Source: Erythrobacter sp. NAP1 | GTDB taxonomy: Bacteria > Pseudomonadota > Alphaproteobacteria > Sphingomonadales > Sphingomonadaceae | Direction of reading: 5' to 3' | DNA: 64,000 nucleotides | Assembly: GCF_000152865.1 (NCBI RefSeq) | Contig: NZ_CH672390.1 | Span: 682,001 to 746,000 of the forward strand | In this document: positions 52,906 through 61,700 of the stretch, one piece after another | How the letters are laid out: every line of letters starts with the position of its first letter | How positions within the stretch are numbered: position 1 is the first letter of the stretch | Program-made: the position numbers and the translations under genes | Notes under the pieces: generated by a model | What the model saw: only the letters and a program-made list of their open reading frames with translations | What the model was told of the DNA's origin: nothing | Database searches by the model: none

Positions 52906-53232
52906 TCAGATGGTCGCGGTCACGACCGAGGTGACAATCGGCACACCGGTGCCGACGCCGATACCGACACCGACCGGGACCGCGACCTGCCCGAGGGCGA
53001 AGCGGCCCGAGGCGAGCGCGATAAGCCCGCCGGCAAGGCTGAGGACGGTGATGATCTTGCCGCCCGAACCTTCGAGGAAATCGGTAAACTTCTGCAGCGC
53101 GGGATCGAAGGTCGTGTCGGCACCGGCATAGGCCGCACTGGCGCAGGCGAGCGCAATGGCGGCCGGAAGAATATAGTCGCGGGCACGAATGCCTTTGGTG
53201 GATTGGCGCTGAAGAGTGATTGCTTTGGTCAT
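52906..53232 (-). CDS. traA: TraA-type pilin precursor
   Basis: A 108-aa pilin precursor. The long N-terminus with the signal segment 'ILPAAIALACASAAYAG' is expected to be cut after 'AYA', leaving a mature peptide of about 72 residues with two hydrophobic segments ('KIITVLSLAGGLIALASG' and 'VAVPVGVGIGVGTGVPIVTSVV'), the size and topology of F pilin. First gene of the 17.6-kb minus-strand tra operon. It could be processed by the S26 peptidase of the operon. The promoter motif lies 69 bases upstream. Confidence 0.88.
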   Translation of the reverse strand: MTKAITLQRQSTKGIRARDYILPAAIALACASAAYAGADTTFDPALQKFTDFLEGSGGKIITVLSLAGGLIALASGRFALGQVAVPVGVGIGVGTGVPIVTSVVTATI

Positions 53233-53301
53233 CGAGGAACTCCGTATCGAACATGGACCAGCGATGTGTTCGCTGTATGTTCTTTCCTCGGTTGGAAGGC
53301 A

Positions 53302-53320
53302 GGGTGTAGGAAAACGGAAA
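53302..53320 (-). promoter_or_regulatory. 19-bp transfer-operon motif, copy 2 (upstream of traA)
   Basis: Read on the minus strand this is TTTCCGTTTTCCTACACCC, identical to 20419-20437 and in the same orientation relative to its operon. It is part of the 365-base control region (53233-53597) between the divergent traA and XRE-like genes, which holds no other gene. Confidence 0.75.
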
Positions 53321-53524
53321 CTGCCGCACGCGGTATTCCGACCAAGAGAAATCGTCGATTCTGGGCAATCTGACCGGGTTTTGCGCGACCGGTGCAGACA
53401 TTGCGGCCAAGAATACCGATCATTGCGCCACCCACACCGAAATCTGAGATCGAGGGGCCGGAATCTGCGCGAATCAAATCGTGTGAACGATGAGCCAGTT
53501 TCCTACGAGTTCCTTATTTGTTCT

Positions 53525-53539
53525 TTTTCCTTTCCTACA
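53525..53539 (+). promoter_or_regulatory. Shortened transfer motif before the XRE-like gene
   Basis: TTTTCCTTTCCTACA matches the 19-bp motif with a 2-base deletion (GT) and without the final CCC. It lies 58 bases before the start of the XRE-like gene and points towards it. A weaker TTTCCTAC is at 53499-53506. Confidence 0.55.
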
Positions 53540-53597
53540 GTTTGACGCGTCGCCTAGCCTGTTGGTGATTCGCTAAAGATCACCGGAAGCAGGAAAA

Positions 53598-54059
53598 ATG
53601 GCGCGAAACACAAACGACAAATGGGGAGAACTATCGCGAGGAGTCGCCGCTTTCCTCGACCATGCCGTGGACGAAAGTGGCAAGTCCCGGCGGACGATTG
53701 CCGCACAGACGAATATCAACAAGGATGCGCTCCGACGCATCCTCGCCGGGACAAGGTCAGCCACACTGCCAGAGGCGCTGGCCATCCTTGACGCGAGCGG
53801 ACACGCGCCGCGCACCTCCCTGATGCTGGCACTCGCGGGGTACTCGCAGCGTAGCGAGGATTGGCAGAATAGCGGCGTGCTGGAATTTCTTGAAACCTTC
53901 ATAAGCGAGTTGCCGTCTGCTTTGGATCAGGCGCTGGGCGAGAGGCTGCTCGATGTGAGACCGCGCTGGGCAAAGGGGACCGCGCACCGCACCGCCGGTC
54001 TCCTGTCGGATCACCTCGCGCAACTGGAGCGGCAGGATGAACAAAGCTTCGCTCTCTGA
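53598..54059 (+). CDS. XRE-like regulator divergent from the tra operon
   Basis: A 153-aa protein. The segment 'SRRTIAAQTNINKDALRRILAG' (about residues 29-50) has the helix-turn-helix plan of XRE/Cro regulators; the C-terminal half is helical without recognised domain. It is transcribed divergently from traA and preceded by a version of the 19-bp motif, so it is the obvious candidate to bind the motif and control transfer. AlpA-like gene overlaps its end by 23 bases. The direction of control (activator or repressor) cannot be read. Confidence 0.75.
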   Translation: MARNTNDKWGELSRGVAAFLDHAVDESGKSRRTIAAQTNINKDALRRILAGTRSATLPEALAILDASGHAPRTSLMLALAGYSQRSEDWQNSGVLEFLETFISELPSALDQALGERLLDVRPRWAKGTAHRTAGLLSDHLAQLERQDEQSFAL

Positions 54060-54327
54060 AATGACGACCGGTCTCGAAACGGACGCGGAAGCCGTTCCTG
54101 TCGAGCCAACGCCAGACCGGCTCATTCGTCTTCCCGAGGTCATGGCGCGCGTGGGCCTGCGCCGAACGGCAATCTATCAGCGGATGCGCGAAGGCCGTTT
54201 TCCAAAGTCGCGTTCGCTCGGTCCCCGTTGCACGGTTTGGGTCGAAGCCGAGATCGATGACTGGATCGGTTCTGTTGTCGAACGCACCGACGAGATATGT
54301 CAGAACACGCCCCGAATTTCGAGATGA
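54037..54327 (+). CDS. AlpA-like (MerR-fold) DNA-binding regulator
   Basis: A 96-aa protein with a winged-helix AlpA-type domain: 'LIRLPEVMARVGLRRTAIYQRMREGRFPKS' followed by 'VWVEAEIDDWIGSVVER'. The start at 54037 has GGAG upstream, while the in-frame ATG at 54061 has none. AlpA proteins control excision and integration genes on prophages and ICEs, so this may set element excision or transfer together with the XRE-like protein. Confidence 0.82.
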   Translation: MNKASLSEMTTGLETDAEAVPVEPTPDRLIRLPEVMARVGLRRTAIYQRMREGRFPKSRSLGPRCTVWVEAEIDDWIGSVVERTDEICQNTPRISR

Positions 54328-54374
54328 TCATGTCTTGCGTCCCGTCACTGCTCCCATAAACGCCCTCTGTCCGG

Positions 54375-54761
54375 CTAGCCGGAAAGCACTTCGATTATCC
54401 GGCATTCGCCAACCGCTCCGTGCTGGCAGTCGTCGACCATATGGCGCAGTTCGGTTCGCAGTTTTCGCAAGTCACCAAGCTTCCGATCCACCTCGCGCAG
54501 GTGGAGGCTGGCAATAGAGTCCACGGCTTCGCACGATTGCGATGGATCATCCGCCAAAGAAAGCAATTGGCGCACCTCCGCCATGGTGAAGCCGAGGTCG
54601 CGTGCGCGGCGGATAAACCGCAATCTGGCCAATTCGGTCGGGCCATAGTCCCGGTAGTTGCCGGCGGTGCGTGGTGGTTCCTCCAGCAATCCGGTCCGTT
54701 CGTAGTAGCGGATGGTTTCGGCGGTCGTGCCGGTCTTCCGCGCCAGGGCACCAATCTTCAT
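54375..54761 (-). CDS. cadR: MerR-family metal regulator, CadR-like
   Basis: 128 aa from the ATG at 54761, the conserved start (MKIGALARKTGTTAETIRYY); the open frame upstream crosses the promoter and is not used. N-terminal winged helix, long dimerisation helix (about 76-110) and metal loop. Cys77, Cys112 and Cys120 match, with one residue difference, the Cys77/112/119 set of CadR-type Cd/Zn sensors. It binds the palindrome in the divergent promoter at 54778-54808 and turns on the efflux operon when metal binds. The exact metal is not certain; Zn, Cd, Co or Pb are possible. Confidence 0.88.
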   Translation of the reverse strand: MKIGALARKTGTTAETIRYYERTGLLEEPPRTAGNYRDYGPTELARLRFIRRARDLGFTMAEVRQLLSLADDPSQSCEAVDSIASLHLREVDRKLGDLRKLRTELRHMVDDCQHGAVGECRIIEVLSG

Positions 54762-54777
54762 GGGTTTCTCGCAATGC

Positions 54778-54808
54778 TTGACCTTGTAGCCACTACAAGG
54801 TGCATAAG
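54778..54808 (+). promoter_or_regulatory. MerR-type promoter/operator of the metal operon
   Basis: TTGACC (-35, 54778-54783) and CATAAG (-10-like, 54803-54808) are 19 bases apart, the over-long spacing typical of MerR-controlled promoters. Between them lies CCTTGTAG/CTACAAGG (54782-54789, 54793-54800), a perfect 8-bp inverted repeat with a 3-base centre. It drives the rightward operon and probably represses the regulator gene leftward. Confidence 0.9.
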
Positions 54809-54843
54809 ACGATTCGAAGATGCAAGCAGAACGGTGAAATCCT

Positions 54844-55206
54844 GTGGCAAAGAAGGACATTATTGAACTTATCGAAGCTGAGCGGCGCGTTTTCCGTACC
54901 GCCAGGCAGTCTGGTGACCGGGCTTTGGCTTGGACCGCGCTCGAGCGAGAACATATTCTGGGCCAGGGCTTCTTCGGGCCGCACCTTCGTTCACATATGA
55001 CGATGCTGGGCTATGCGGTTGAAACCCGCGATGGCCGGGAAGTTCTGGGGCAGGTCATACGTCTTTCGCTCGCTCCCCTTGGCAATCTCACCGGACGGCT
55101 TCCTAGGGGGAATACCGGACGCGCAAACGTGAGCGCGTTCGCGCCAATGCCATACCCGGACGACCTCTCAGAGGTTCTTACGATCTCTTCGGGCGAAGCT
55201 CGCTAG
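54844..55206 (+). CDS. DUF3703 protein in metal-resistance operon
   Basis: 120 aa from a GTG start. 'SGDRALAWTALEREHILGQGFF', 'HMTMLGYAVETRD' and 'GNTGRANVSAFAPMPYPDDL' match the DUF3703 family, which is repeatedly found beside Czc and Cad operons. No enzymatic function is known. First gene after the MerR-type promoter. Confidence 0.85.
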   Translation: MAKKDIIELIEAERRVFRTARQSGDRALAWTALEREHILGQGFFGPHLRSHMTMLGYAVETRDGREVLGQVIRLSLAPLGNLTGRLPRGNTGRANVSAFAPMPYPDDLSEVLTISSGEAR

Positions 55207-55214
55207 CTCGCGCC

Positions 55215-55859
55215 ATGGCAATTCTATCCAACGAACAGGTTGAACGCCTCTACGACAAGAACGCGGGAATCTATGACCGATTGGTGTCGGGGTTTCGGTG
55301 GGCCGGTCTTGGTCGCTGGCGACGCGATCTGGTTAACCGGCTTGAACTCAACGCCGGCGACCATGTGGTCGATCTGTGTGCTGGCACCGGCGCAAACCTC
55401 GCGTTTCTGCTTGAGAGAGTAGGACCAAGCGGCAAGGTGACGCTGGTCGACCTTTCGCAAGGCATGCTCGACCAAGCCCGTCGACGAGCGAAGCGCCTGC
55501 GAGCAAGTAATGTCGAATTTGTGCAGTCAGACGTAGCCGCCTTCCGCTTTCCGAGCGAGACCAGCGCAGTCATCAGCACCTTTGGACTGGAAATGCCACC
55601 TGACTACGCCGCGATCATCGAGCGCGCCTCAGCTGCTCTCCCGACGGGTGGCCGGATGGCCTTGCTTGGCTTGAAGCACCCCGAGCGCTGGCCGCGATGG
55701 CTGATTGAAATCGGAATATTCGCCACGAAACCGTTCGGAGTCTCGCGCGAGTATGAGGAGTTCCGCCCTTGGTTACCAGCACGCAAAGTTTTGCGCGAAG
55801 TCCACTTCCGCGAGTTTCTGGCCGGTTGTGCGTATGAATTCGTCGGTGCCAGATCGTGA
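55215..55859 (+). CDS. Class I SAM-dependent methyltransferase
   Basis: A 214-aa methyltransferase resembling UbiE/menG types: SAM motif 'VVDLCAGTGANLAFLL' (about residues 54-69), 'VTLVDLSQGMLDQARRRAKRL' and 'VISTFGLEMPPDYAAII'. The small-molecule substrate is unknown. It lies 8 bases after DUF3703 and before the His-rich gene in the metal operon, which suggests methylation of a lipid, thiol or metal compound; that is inference. Confidence 0.85.
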   Translation: MAILSNEQVERLYDKNAGIYDRLVSGFRWAGLGRWRRDLVNRLELNAGDHVVDLCAGTGANLAFLLERVGPSGKVTLVDLSQGMLDQARRRAKRLRASNVEFVQSDVAAFRFPSETSAVISTFGLEMPPDYAAIIERASAALPTGGRMALLGLKHPERWPRWLIEIGIFATKPFGVSREYEEFRPWLPARKVLREVHFREFLAGCAYEFVGARS

Positions 55860-55861
55860 TC

Positions 55862-56275
55862 ATGAAAAGACAAGCGCTCAGACAGCCGTGGTTGCGCAAG
55901 CTTTGCAAGGCTCCTAAAGGGTTGAGTAACGTGCCGCGTTTTGTGTTGCCCTTCCTTGCGATCATCGCCATTCTTTTCGGTAGTGTTCTATCGTTACCTG
56001 ACGCCCATGCTTCAGAAGGCGAAAGCTTCGTTCATGCGGCCGATCACGTTTATGCGCATGGGGCGGACCACTTCGATAGCAATGATCCCGAGCCGGACCA
56101 CGATGGTCAGGACCATTCGGCAACGCATCATCACAATTGCAGCTTCAGCCTCGCCGATAGTGGAGTGTTCCTGGGGTCGCCCTTTGCGCGCACGAATAGC
56201 CTGAAGGGTCCGCTTGCGACTTCGATGCTCACCTCGCGCGCGCCGCCGGTTCTGATCCAACCTCCCAAAGCCTGA
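55862..56275 (+). CDS. His-rich exported protein of the metal operon
   Basis: 137 aa from the ATG at 55862; an alternative GTG at 55856 overlaps the previous stop. A hydrophobic N-terminal segment ('VLPFLAIIAILFGSVLSL') ends near 'DAHA', then the region 'HAADHVYAHGADHFDSNDPE' to 'HDGQDHSATHHHNC' is rich in His and Asp. This fits a periplasmic metal-binding or sensing protein like CzcI-type leaders before czcC. No enzyme motif. Confidence 0.7.
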   Translation: MKRQALRQPWLRKLCKAPKGLSNVPRFVLPFLAIIAILFGSVLSLPDAHASEGESFVHAADHVYAHGADHFDSNDPEPDHDGQDHSATHHHNCSFSLADSGVFLGSPFARTNSLKGPLATSMLTSRAPPVLIQPPKA

Positions 56276-56337
56276 CAGCAAATCATGTGCGAGTGCGCCT
56301 GCGCGCGCTCGATTGGTTTCAGTCAGGAGATACAATA

Positions 56338-57576
56338 ATGCGGTGCTTTGCACTGGCCGCGGCCTTGATTGCCGTGTCCACGGGTTCGCCAGTATTGGCA
56401 CAGGAAACAGTTACACTCGAGGAAGCGCTCGCTCGAGCGGGCGTCGGCATTGAAGGGGAAGATGACCCTTCCAGCAATCCACGGGTTTACGGCCCTCTGG
56501 CGGAGGCCGAAGCCGCGCGTGCGGCTATCGACCAAGCACGCCTCCGACCCAATCCCGAGCTATCGCTCGAGGCCGAGAACATCGCGGGCTCCGGCGCTTT
56601 CTCCGGGCTGCGATCGACCGAATATACCCTAGCGATCGGTCAGCCGCTCGAACTCGGCGGCAAGCGAAGCGCACGCATCGCGAGCGCACGCGCATCGTCC
56701 GATTTCGCCGGCTTGCAGAGCGAATTTGCCTTGTCGCAACTCGCTTTGGGGGTGCGCGAGCGTTATGTGCAGGCCGTCGCCGCAGGCCAGCGCCTCGTTC
56801 TCGCGCGGGAAATCGTCGAGCGAAACCGTGAACTGACGCGGATCGCCAACGTGCTTGTAGAGGTCGGGCGGGAGCCGCCTCTTCGAGCTATGCGTGCACA
56901 AGCTACGCTTGCCGAGGCGGAGGCCGAATTGCAGGCTGCACAAGCAGACGATTTAGCAGCACGTCAGGCGCTCGCGGCTCTCTGGGTATCCGGACAGCCC
57001 AATCCCGCAGTATCGAACGTCTTTCCTGACTTATCGCCGCCCCTTGCGCCGCCGGTTTCCGAAGATCCGTTGCAACTGCGCATTGCGGGCGCTCGAACCA
57101 CCTTTGCTGAAGCCGAAATTGCGCGTGAGCGCTCGCTTGGCGTTCCCGACCCAACGCTGTCGGCAGGTGTGCGCCGTTTTGAGGAAAGCAACGATCAAGC
57201 GTTCATCGTCGGGATTTCCATTCCGCTTCCCTTTCGCAACCGCAACCAGGGCAACATCGCAGCCGCCGAGGCGCAATACCGCGCGGCAAGCGCGAGCGAG
57301 GCGATAGCCGAGGCGGACTACCGCGTGGAGTTCGAGCGGACGCGAACGCTTTATCTGGCCGCCGAAACGCGTGTGGAGACCCTCTCCAGCGCATCCCTGC
57401 CGCAGGCTGAGGAAGCGCTCAGGCTCGTCGAAATCGGCTACCGCAATGGCAGATTTCCGCTGATCGAAGTTCTGGCGGCTGCCGAAGCGCGCGACGCCAT
57501 TCGTGAAAATCTGATTCAGGCAGAAGAGACCCGCGGCCTGCTCGCGGCGCGGCTCATCTGGCTCACCACACAGTGA
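56338..57576 (+). CDS. czcC: CzcC-like outer-membrane efflux factor
   Basis: 412 aa from the ATG at 56338, which follows AGGAG and begins a signal peptide (CFALAAALIAVSTGSPVLA); the in-frame start 51 bases upstream is not used. Two TolC-type repeats: 'LRPNPELSLEAENIAGSG', 'YTLAIGQPLELGGKR', and later 'GVPDPTLSAGVRRF', 'VGISIPLPFRNRNQGNIAAAEAQY'. It forms the outer-membrane channel for the CzcCBA metal pump. Confidence 0.92.
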   Translation: MRCFALAAALIAVSTGSPVLAQETVTLEEALARAGVGIEGEDDPSSNPRVYGPLAEAEAARAAIDQARLRPNPELSLEAENIAGSGAFSGLRSTEYTLAIGQPLELGGKRSARIASARASSDFAGLQSEFALSQLALGVRERYVQAVAAGQRLVLAREIVERNRELTRIANVLVEVGREPPLRAMRAQATLAEAEAELQAAQADDLAARQALAALWVSGQPNPAVSNVFPDLSPPLAPPVSEDPLQLRIAGARTTFAEAEIARERSLGVPDPTLSAGVRRFEESNDQAFIVGISIPLPFRNRNQGNIAAAEAQYRAASASEAIAEADYRVEFERTRTLYLAAETRVETLSSASLPQAEEALRLVEIGYRNGRFPLIEVLAAAEARDAIRENLIQAEETRGLLAARLIWLTTQ

Positions 57577-57587
57577 GGCCCATTTCC

Positions 57588-58739
57588 ATGAAACGTAGCC
57601 ATTTGATCGCCGTAATCGGTGTCCTGATCTTGCTGGCCGCCTTGGCCTGGGTCTTCTGGCCCGCTGACTCAAACGGGCCCGACCAGCAAGCGGAACAAGG
57701 TGAAAAGAGCGAAGTCCCCGAAGGCGTTCTGCTGATCGACGCGAAGCAGATCGCAGCTTCGTCGATAGAAATCGAAGCTGTCCAATTCGGCGCAGCAACG
57801 GAGCTTGTATTCCCAGCGACCGTCGCCGCGGCGCCGAATGCCAGCGCACGGATCGATGCGCGTGCATCCGGTGTGGTGAGGAGCGTGAACAAGATGCTGG
57901 GCGATTATGTCAGGCAGGGGGAGGCGATCGCGCGGATCGAGAGCGCTGATGCTGCCGGACTGGCTGCGCAGGTCGCTACCGCGCGTGCGCGGGTCAATGA
58001 ACTGTCTGCGCTCTACGACCGCGAAAAGCGGCTGTTCGAGGCCAATGTGACGGCCCGGCAGGATCTCGAAGCGGCGCAGGCCAATCTGCAAGTGGCAAGA
58101 TCGGAGCTGTCACGCGCACAAGCTGCATCCGCCGCTGCTGGTGTCAGCGGGGATGGACGTTCGCTGGCCGTGACGAGTCCGATTTCAGGGCAGATCACCA
58201 GCGCGCCGATCGTGCTTGGCTCCTACGTCTCCGCCGGTGAAGAGATGTTCCAGATCGTGAACGCGAGCGGCTTGCAAGTGCAGGTTGCTCTGCCCGCCAG
58301 TGATGCTGCGAGAATTAGGCCCGGCGACGAGGCAACGCTGGAATTCGGAGAGGAGCGGGAGATCGGCGGACGTGTGCGCTCGATAACCCCCGCGCTCGAT
58401 CCGGAAAGCCGCAGCGCAACCGCAGTTATTTCGCTCGCTGGAGCGGTCCCCGGATTGCAGCCAGGCGCATTCTTGCAGGCGCGCATCCGGCCCTCAGGTG
58501 AAACCGATGCGACCTTGATCTCGGTGCCTGAATCCGCAGTTCAGATGGTCGAAGGCCGTGAAGTGGTGTTCGTTCGCACGCGTACCGGCTTTCGGGCGAT
58601 GCCTGTCGTGACGGGATCGCGCTCGGGAGGGCGCATCGTGATCGAGTCCGGATTGCAGAATGGCCAGCGGATCGCGACCGAAAACGCCTTCCTGCTCAAA
58701 GCCGAACTCGGAAAAGAGGAGGCCGAACATGGACATTGA
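57588..58739 (+). CDS. czcB: CzcB-like RND periplasmic adaptor
   Basis: 383 aa from the ATG at 57588 (the GTG at 57573 would overlap czcC). N-terminal membrane helix 'LIAVIGVLILLAALAWVFW', lipoyl/hairpin regions ('SGVVRSVNKMLGDYVRQGEAIA', coiled coil about 125-170, 'SPISGQITSAPIVLGSYV') and a C-terminal beta domain. It lacks the long His-rich N-terminus of Ralstonia CzcB. It connects CzcA to CzcC. Overlaps czcA by 11 bases. Confidence 0.92.
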   Translation: MKRSHLIAVIGVLILLAALAWVFWPADSNGPDQQAEQGEKSEVPEGVLLIDAKQIAASSIEIEAVQFGAATELVFPATVAAAPNASARIDARASGVVRSVNKMLGDYVRQGEAIARIESADAAGLAAQVATARARVNELSALYDREKRLFEANVTARQDLEAAQANLQVARSELSRAQAASAAAGVSGDGRSLAVTSPISGQITSAPIVLGSYVSAGEEMFQIVNASGLQVQVALPASDAARIRPGDEATLEFGEEREIGGRVRSITPALDPESRSATAVISLAGAVPGLQPGAFLQARIRPSGETDATLISVPESAVQMVEGREVVFVRTRTGFRAMPVVTGSRSGGRIVIESGLQNGQRIATENAFLLKAELGKEEAEHGH

Positions 58740-61700
58740 TCGGTCTGAAAGCGGCTTCGAGGAGGAGCGCAGCAGCCATGATGGCGTGATTGGCAGCGTC
58801 CTAGACTGGTCTGTTCGAAACCGCTGGGCGGTCGTGGTTCTGGCCCTCAGCGTAGCGATTTGGGGGGCTTTCAATCTCGCCCGATTGCCCATCGATGCGG
58901 TGCCGGACATCACCAATGTTCAGGTGCAGATCAACACCGAGGCACCGGCGCTCTCGCCCTCGCAGATCGAAACGCAGGTAACCTTCCCTGTCGAAACCGG
59001 CATGGCCGGAATCGAGGGACTGGAGATGACCCGCTCGATCTCGCGCAATGGCTTTAGCCAGGTCACGGCGATCTTCGAGGAAGGCACGGATATCTATTTC
59101 GCGCGATCGCAGGTGGAGGAACGGCTCGCCACGCTCGCCTCTTCGCTTCCTGCAGGCGCGGAGCCGTCGATGGGTCCGATTGCGACCGGTCTCGGCGAGG
59201 TGTTGATGTATACCATCGAGTTTGAGCATCCGGGCGGAACCGATGCGCCCAAGGGTGGTGCTGTTGGCTGGCAGAATGACGGCAGCTTTGTCACGGACCG
59301 GGGCGAGCGATTGGACACGGCGGTGGCGAGAGCCGCCTATCTGCGTACGGTACAGGATTGGGTCGTCGCGCCGCTGATGCGTTCGGCCAACGGCGTGGCG
59401 GGCGTAGACTCGATCGGTGGCTTTGAGAAGCAGTACTTGGTGCAGCCAGACCCCGACCGCCTCAACGGCTACGGCGTTTCGCTCGACCAGCTGATTACCG
59501 CGCTGGAAGCGGCGAACCAGGCCGAAGGCGCCAACTTTGTCGAACGGGCTGGCGAAGCTCTTCTTGCACGGGTCGATTCCCGGCTGAATTCCGTAGAAGA
59601 CATTGCGCAGGCAGTGGTGGCAACGCGCGAAGGTGTGCCGATCCGCGTCGGCGACGTGGCAACGGTCGAAATTGGCGGCGATCTCCGCACAGGTGCAGCC
59701 TCGCTGAATGGCGAGGAAGCCGTCGTCGGTACTGTGCTGATGCGCGCAGGCGAAAACAGCCGCACCGTAGCTGCGGGTGCTGCCGACAGGCTCGACGAGG
59801 TACGGTCGTCGCTTCCAGCAGGAGTTGAGGCGGAGATCGTCTACAACCGTTCGACACTCGTCGATGCGACCATCGTGACGGTACGCAACAACCTTGTCGA
59901 GGGCGCGCTGCTCGTCATTGTCGTTTTGTTCCTGCTGCTTGGAAACATCCGCGCCGCCATCATTGCAGCTCTGGTCATCCCTTTGTCGATGCTGATGGCA
60001 GCTATTGGCATGAACCGGCTTGGCGTATCTGGCAACCTGATGAGTCTTGGTGCGCTTGATTTCGGCCTGATTGTCGATGGCGCTGTCATCATCGTCGAAA
60101 ACAGCATCGCGCGCCTCGCCGCAAGGCAGGAGCACGAGGGACGTTTGCTCACACTGCGCGAACGCCTTGCCGAGACGCGGGCAGCGGCGCATGAGATGAT
60201 CAAGCCAACGGTGTATGGCCAGGCGATCATCTTTCTGGTTTTTGCGCCGCTCCTCACCTTCACCGGGGTTGAGGGCAAGACATTTTCGCCCATGGCCATC
60301 ACGGTGATGCTGGCACTTGCCTCGGCATTCATACTCTCGCTTACTTTCGTCCCAGCGATGATCGCTCTCTTGCTGAACAAGAAAATCAACGAGCAGGAAG
60401 CAAAGCCCATCCGATTGGCGAAAGAGCGCTATGGTCCGCTGCTGCGCAGAGCGCTTGCCCGTCCATGGCCTGTCATCGGTACCGGAGTCGGCGTGTTCGC
60501 GCTCGCGGCGCTTGTCTTCAGCTTCATCGGCAGCGAATTTACACCGCAGCTCGACGAGCGTGATCTGGCTGTCCAGTCATTGCGTATTCCTTCCACCCCA
60601 CTGGAGCAGTCGCTTACAATGCAGCGCCAGGTCGAAGCGCGATTGAAGCAATTCCCGCAGGTTGAGCTGGTATTCTCGCGCACCGGCACGGCAGAGGTCG
60701 CGACCGACCCTATGCCGCCGAACATCTCGGATGCCTATGTTATCCTCAAACCGCGCGAAGAATGGCCGGACCCCTCGCTGTCTAAGGATCAGCTTGTAAG
60801 CGAGATGGAAGAGGCGCTCGGTAATCTCGTTGGCAATCTCTACGAATTCAGCCAGCCCATCGAGCTGCGCTTCAACGAGCTCATCGCAGGCGTTCGCGGC
60901 GATGTCGCGGTCAAACTCTACGGGGATGATCTTACGGCTATGACTGCGGCTGCAAACCAGGTCGCGGTCGTGCTCCGCGGTGTCGAGGGCGCGGCCGATG
61001 TGAAGGTCCAGCAGGTTTCGGGTTTTCCGACGCTCGATATAGCCTTCGATAGGCCAACGATTGCGCGCTACGGCCTCACGGTCGAAGACGTGGCGCAGTC
61101 CGTTGCCATAGCGCTTGGAGGTCGAAACGCAGGGCTGGTGTTCGAAGGCGATCGACGTTTCGATGTCGTGGTCAGGCTATCGGATGCAAATCGCAATGAC
61201 TTCGACCAGCTCGGATCATTGCCGATCGTGCTTCCCAATGGAGGAACCGTGCCGTTGCGCGCAGTGGCAAAGTTTCAGGTGATTGATGGCTTGGCCGAGG
61301 TCCGGCGCGAGCAGGGTCGCCGGCTGGTGATCGTATCCGCCAACGTGCGCGAGCGCGATCTTGGGTCATTCGTCGAACAGGCGCAATCCGAGGTCGCTGC
61401 AGGCGTTGATTTGCCTTCCGCATCGTTCATCGAATGGGGCGGTCAGTACCAGAACCTGCAACAGGCTCAGCAGCGTCTGCTGATCGTGGTTCCGCTCGCC
61501 TTCGGCGTCATCTTGTTGCTCCTGTATTTGGCGGTCGGCGGTTGGGTCCCTGCGCTGGCGGTGTTCAGCGCAATCCCCATGGCACTGGCTGGCGGGGTCT
61601 TTTTCCTGGCTATGCGCGGCATGCCTTTTTCCATCTCGGCAGCGGTGGGGTTCATTGCTCTCTCCGGAGTTGCGACGCTGAACGGCCTCGTCATGATCAC

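Noticed and set aside
54370..54383. TCCGGC-TA-GCCGGA palindrome at the end of the MerR gene as a terminator
   Set aside because: It overlaps the coding end and has no T-run on either side; may be chance or a weak structure.
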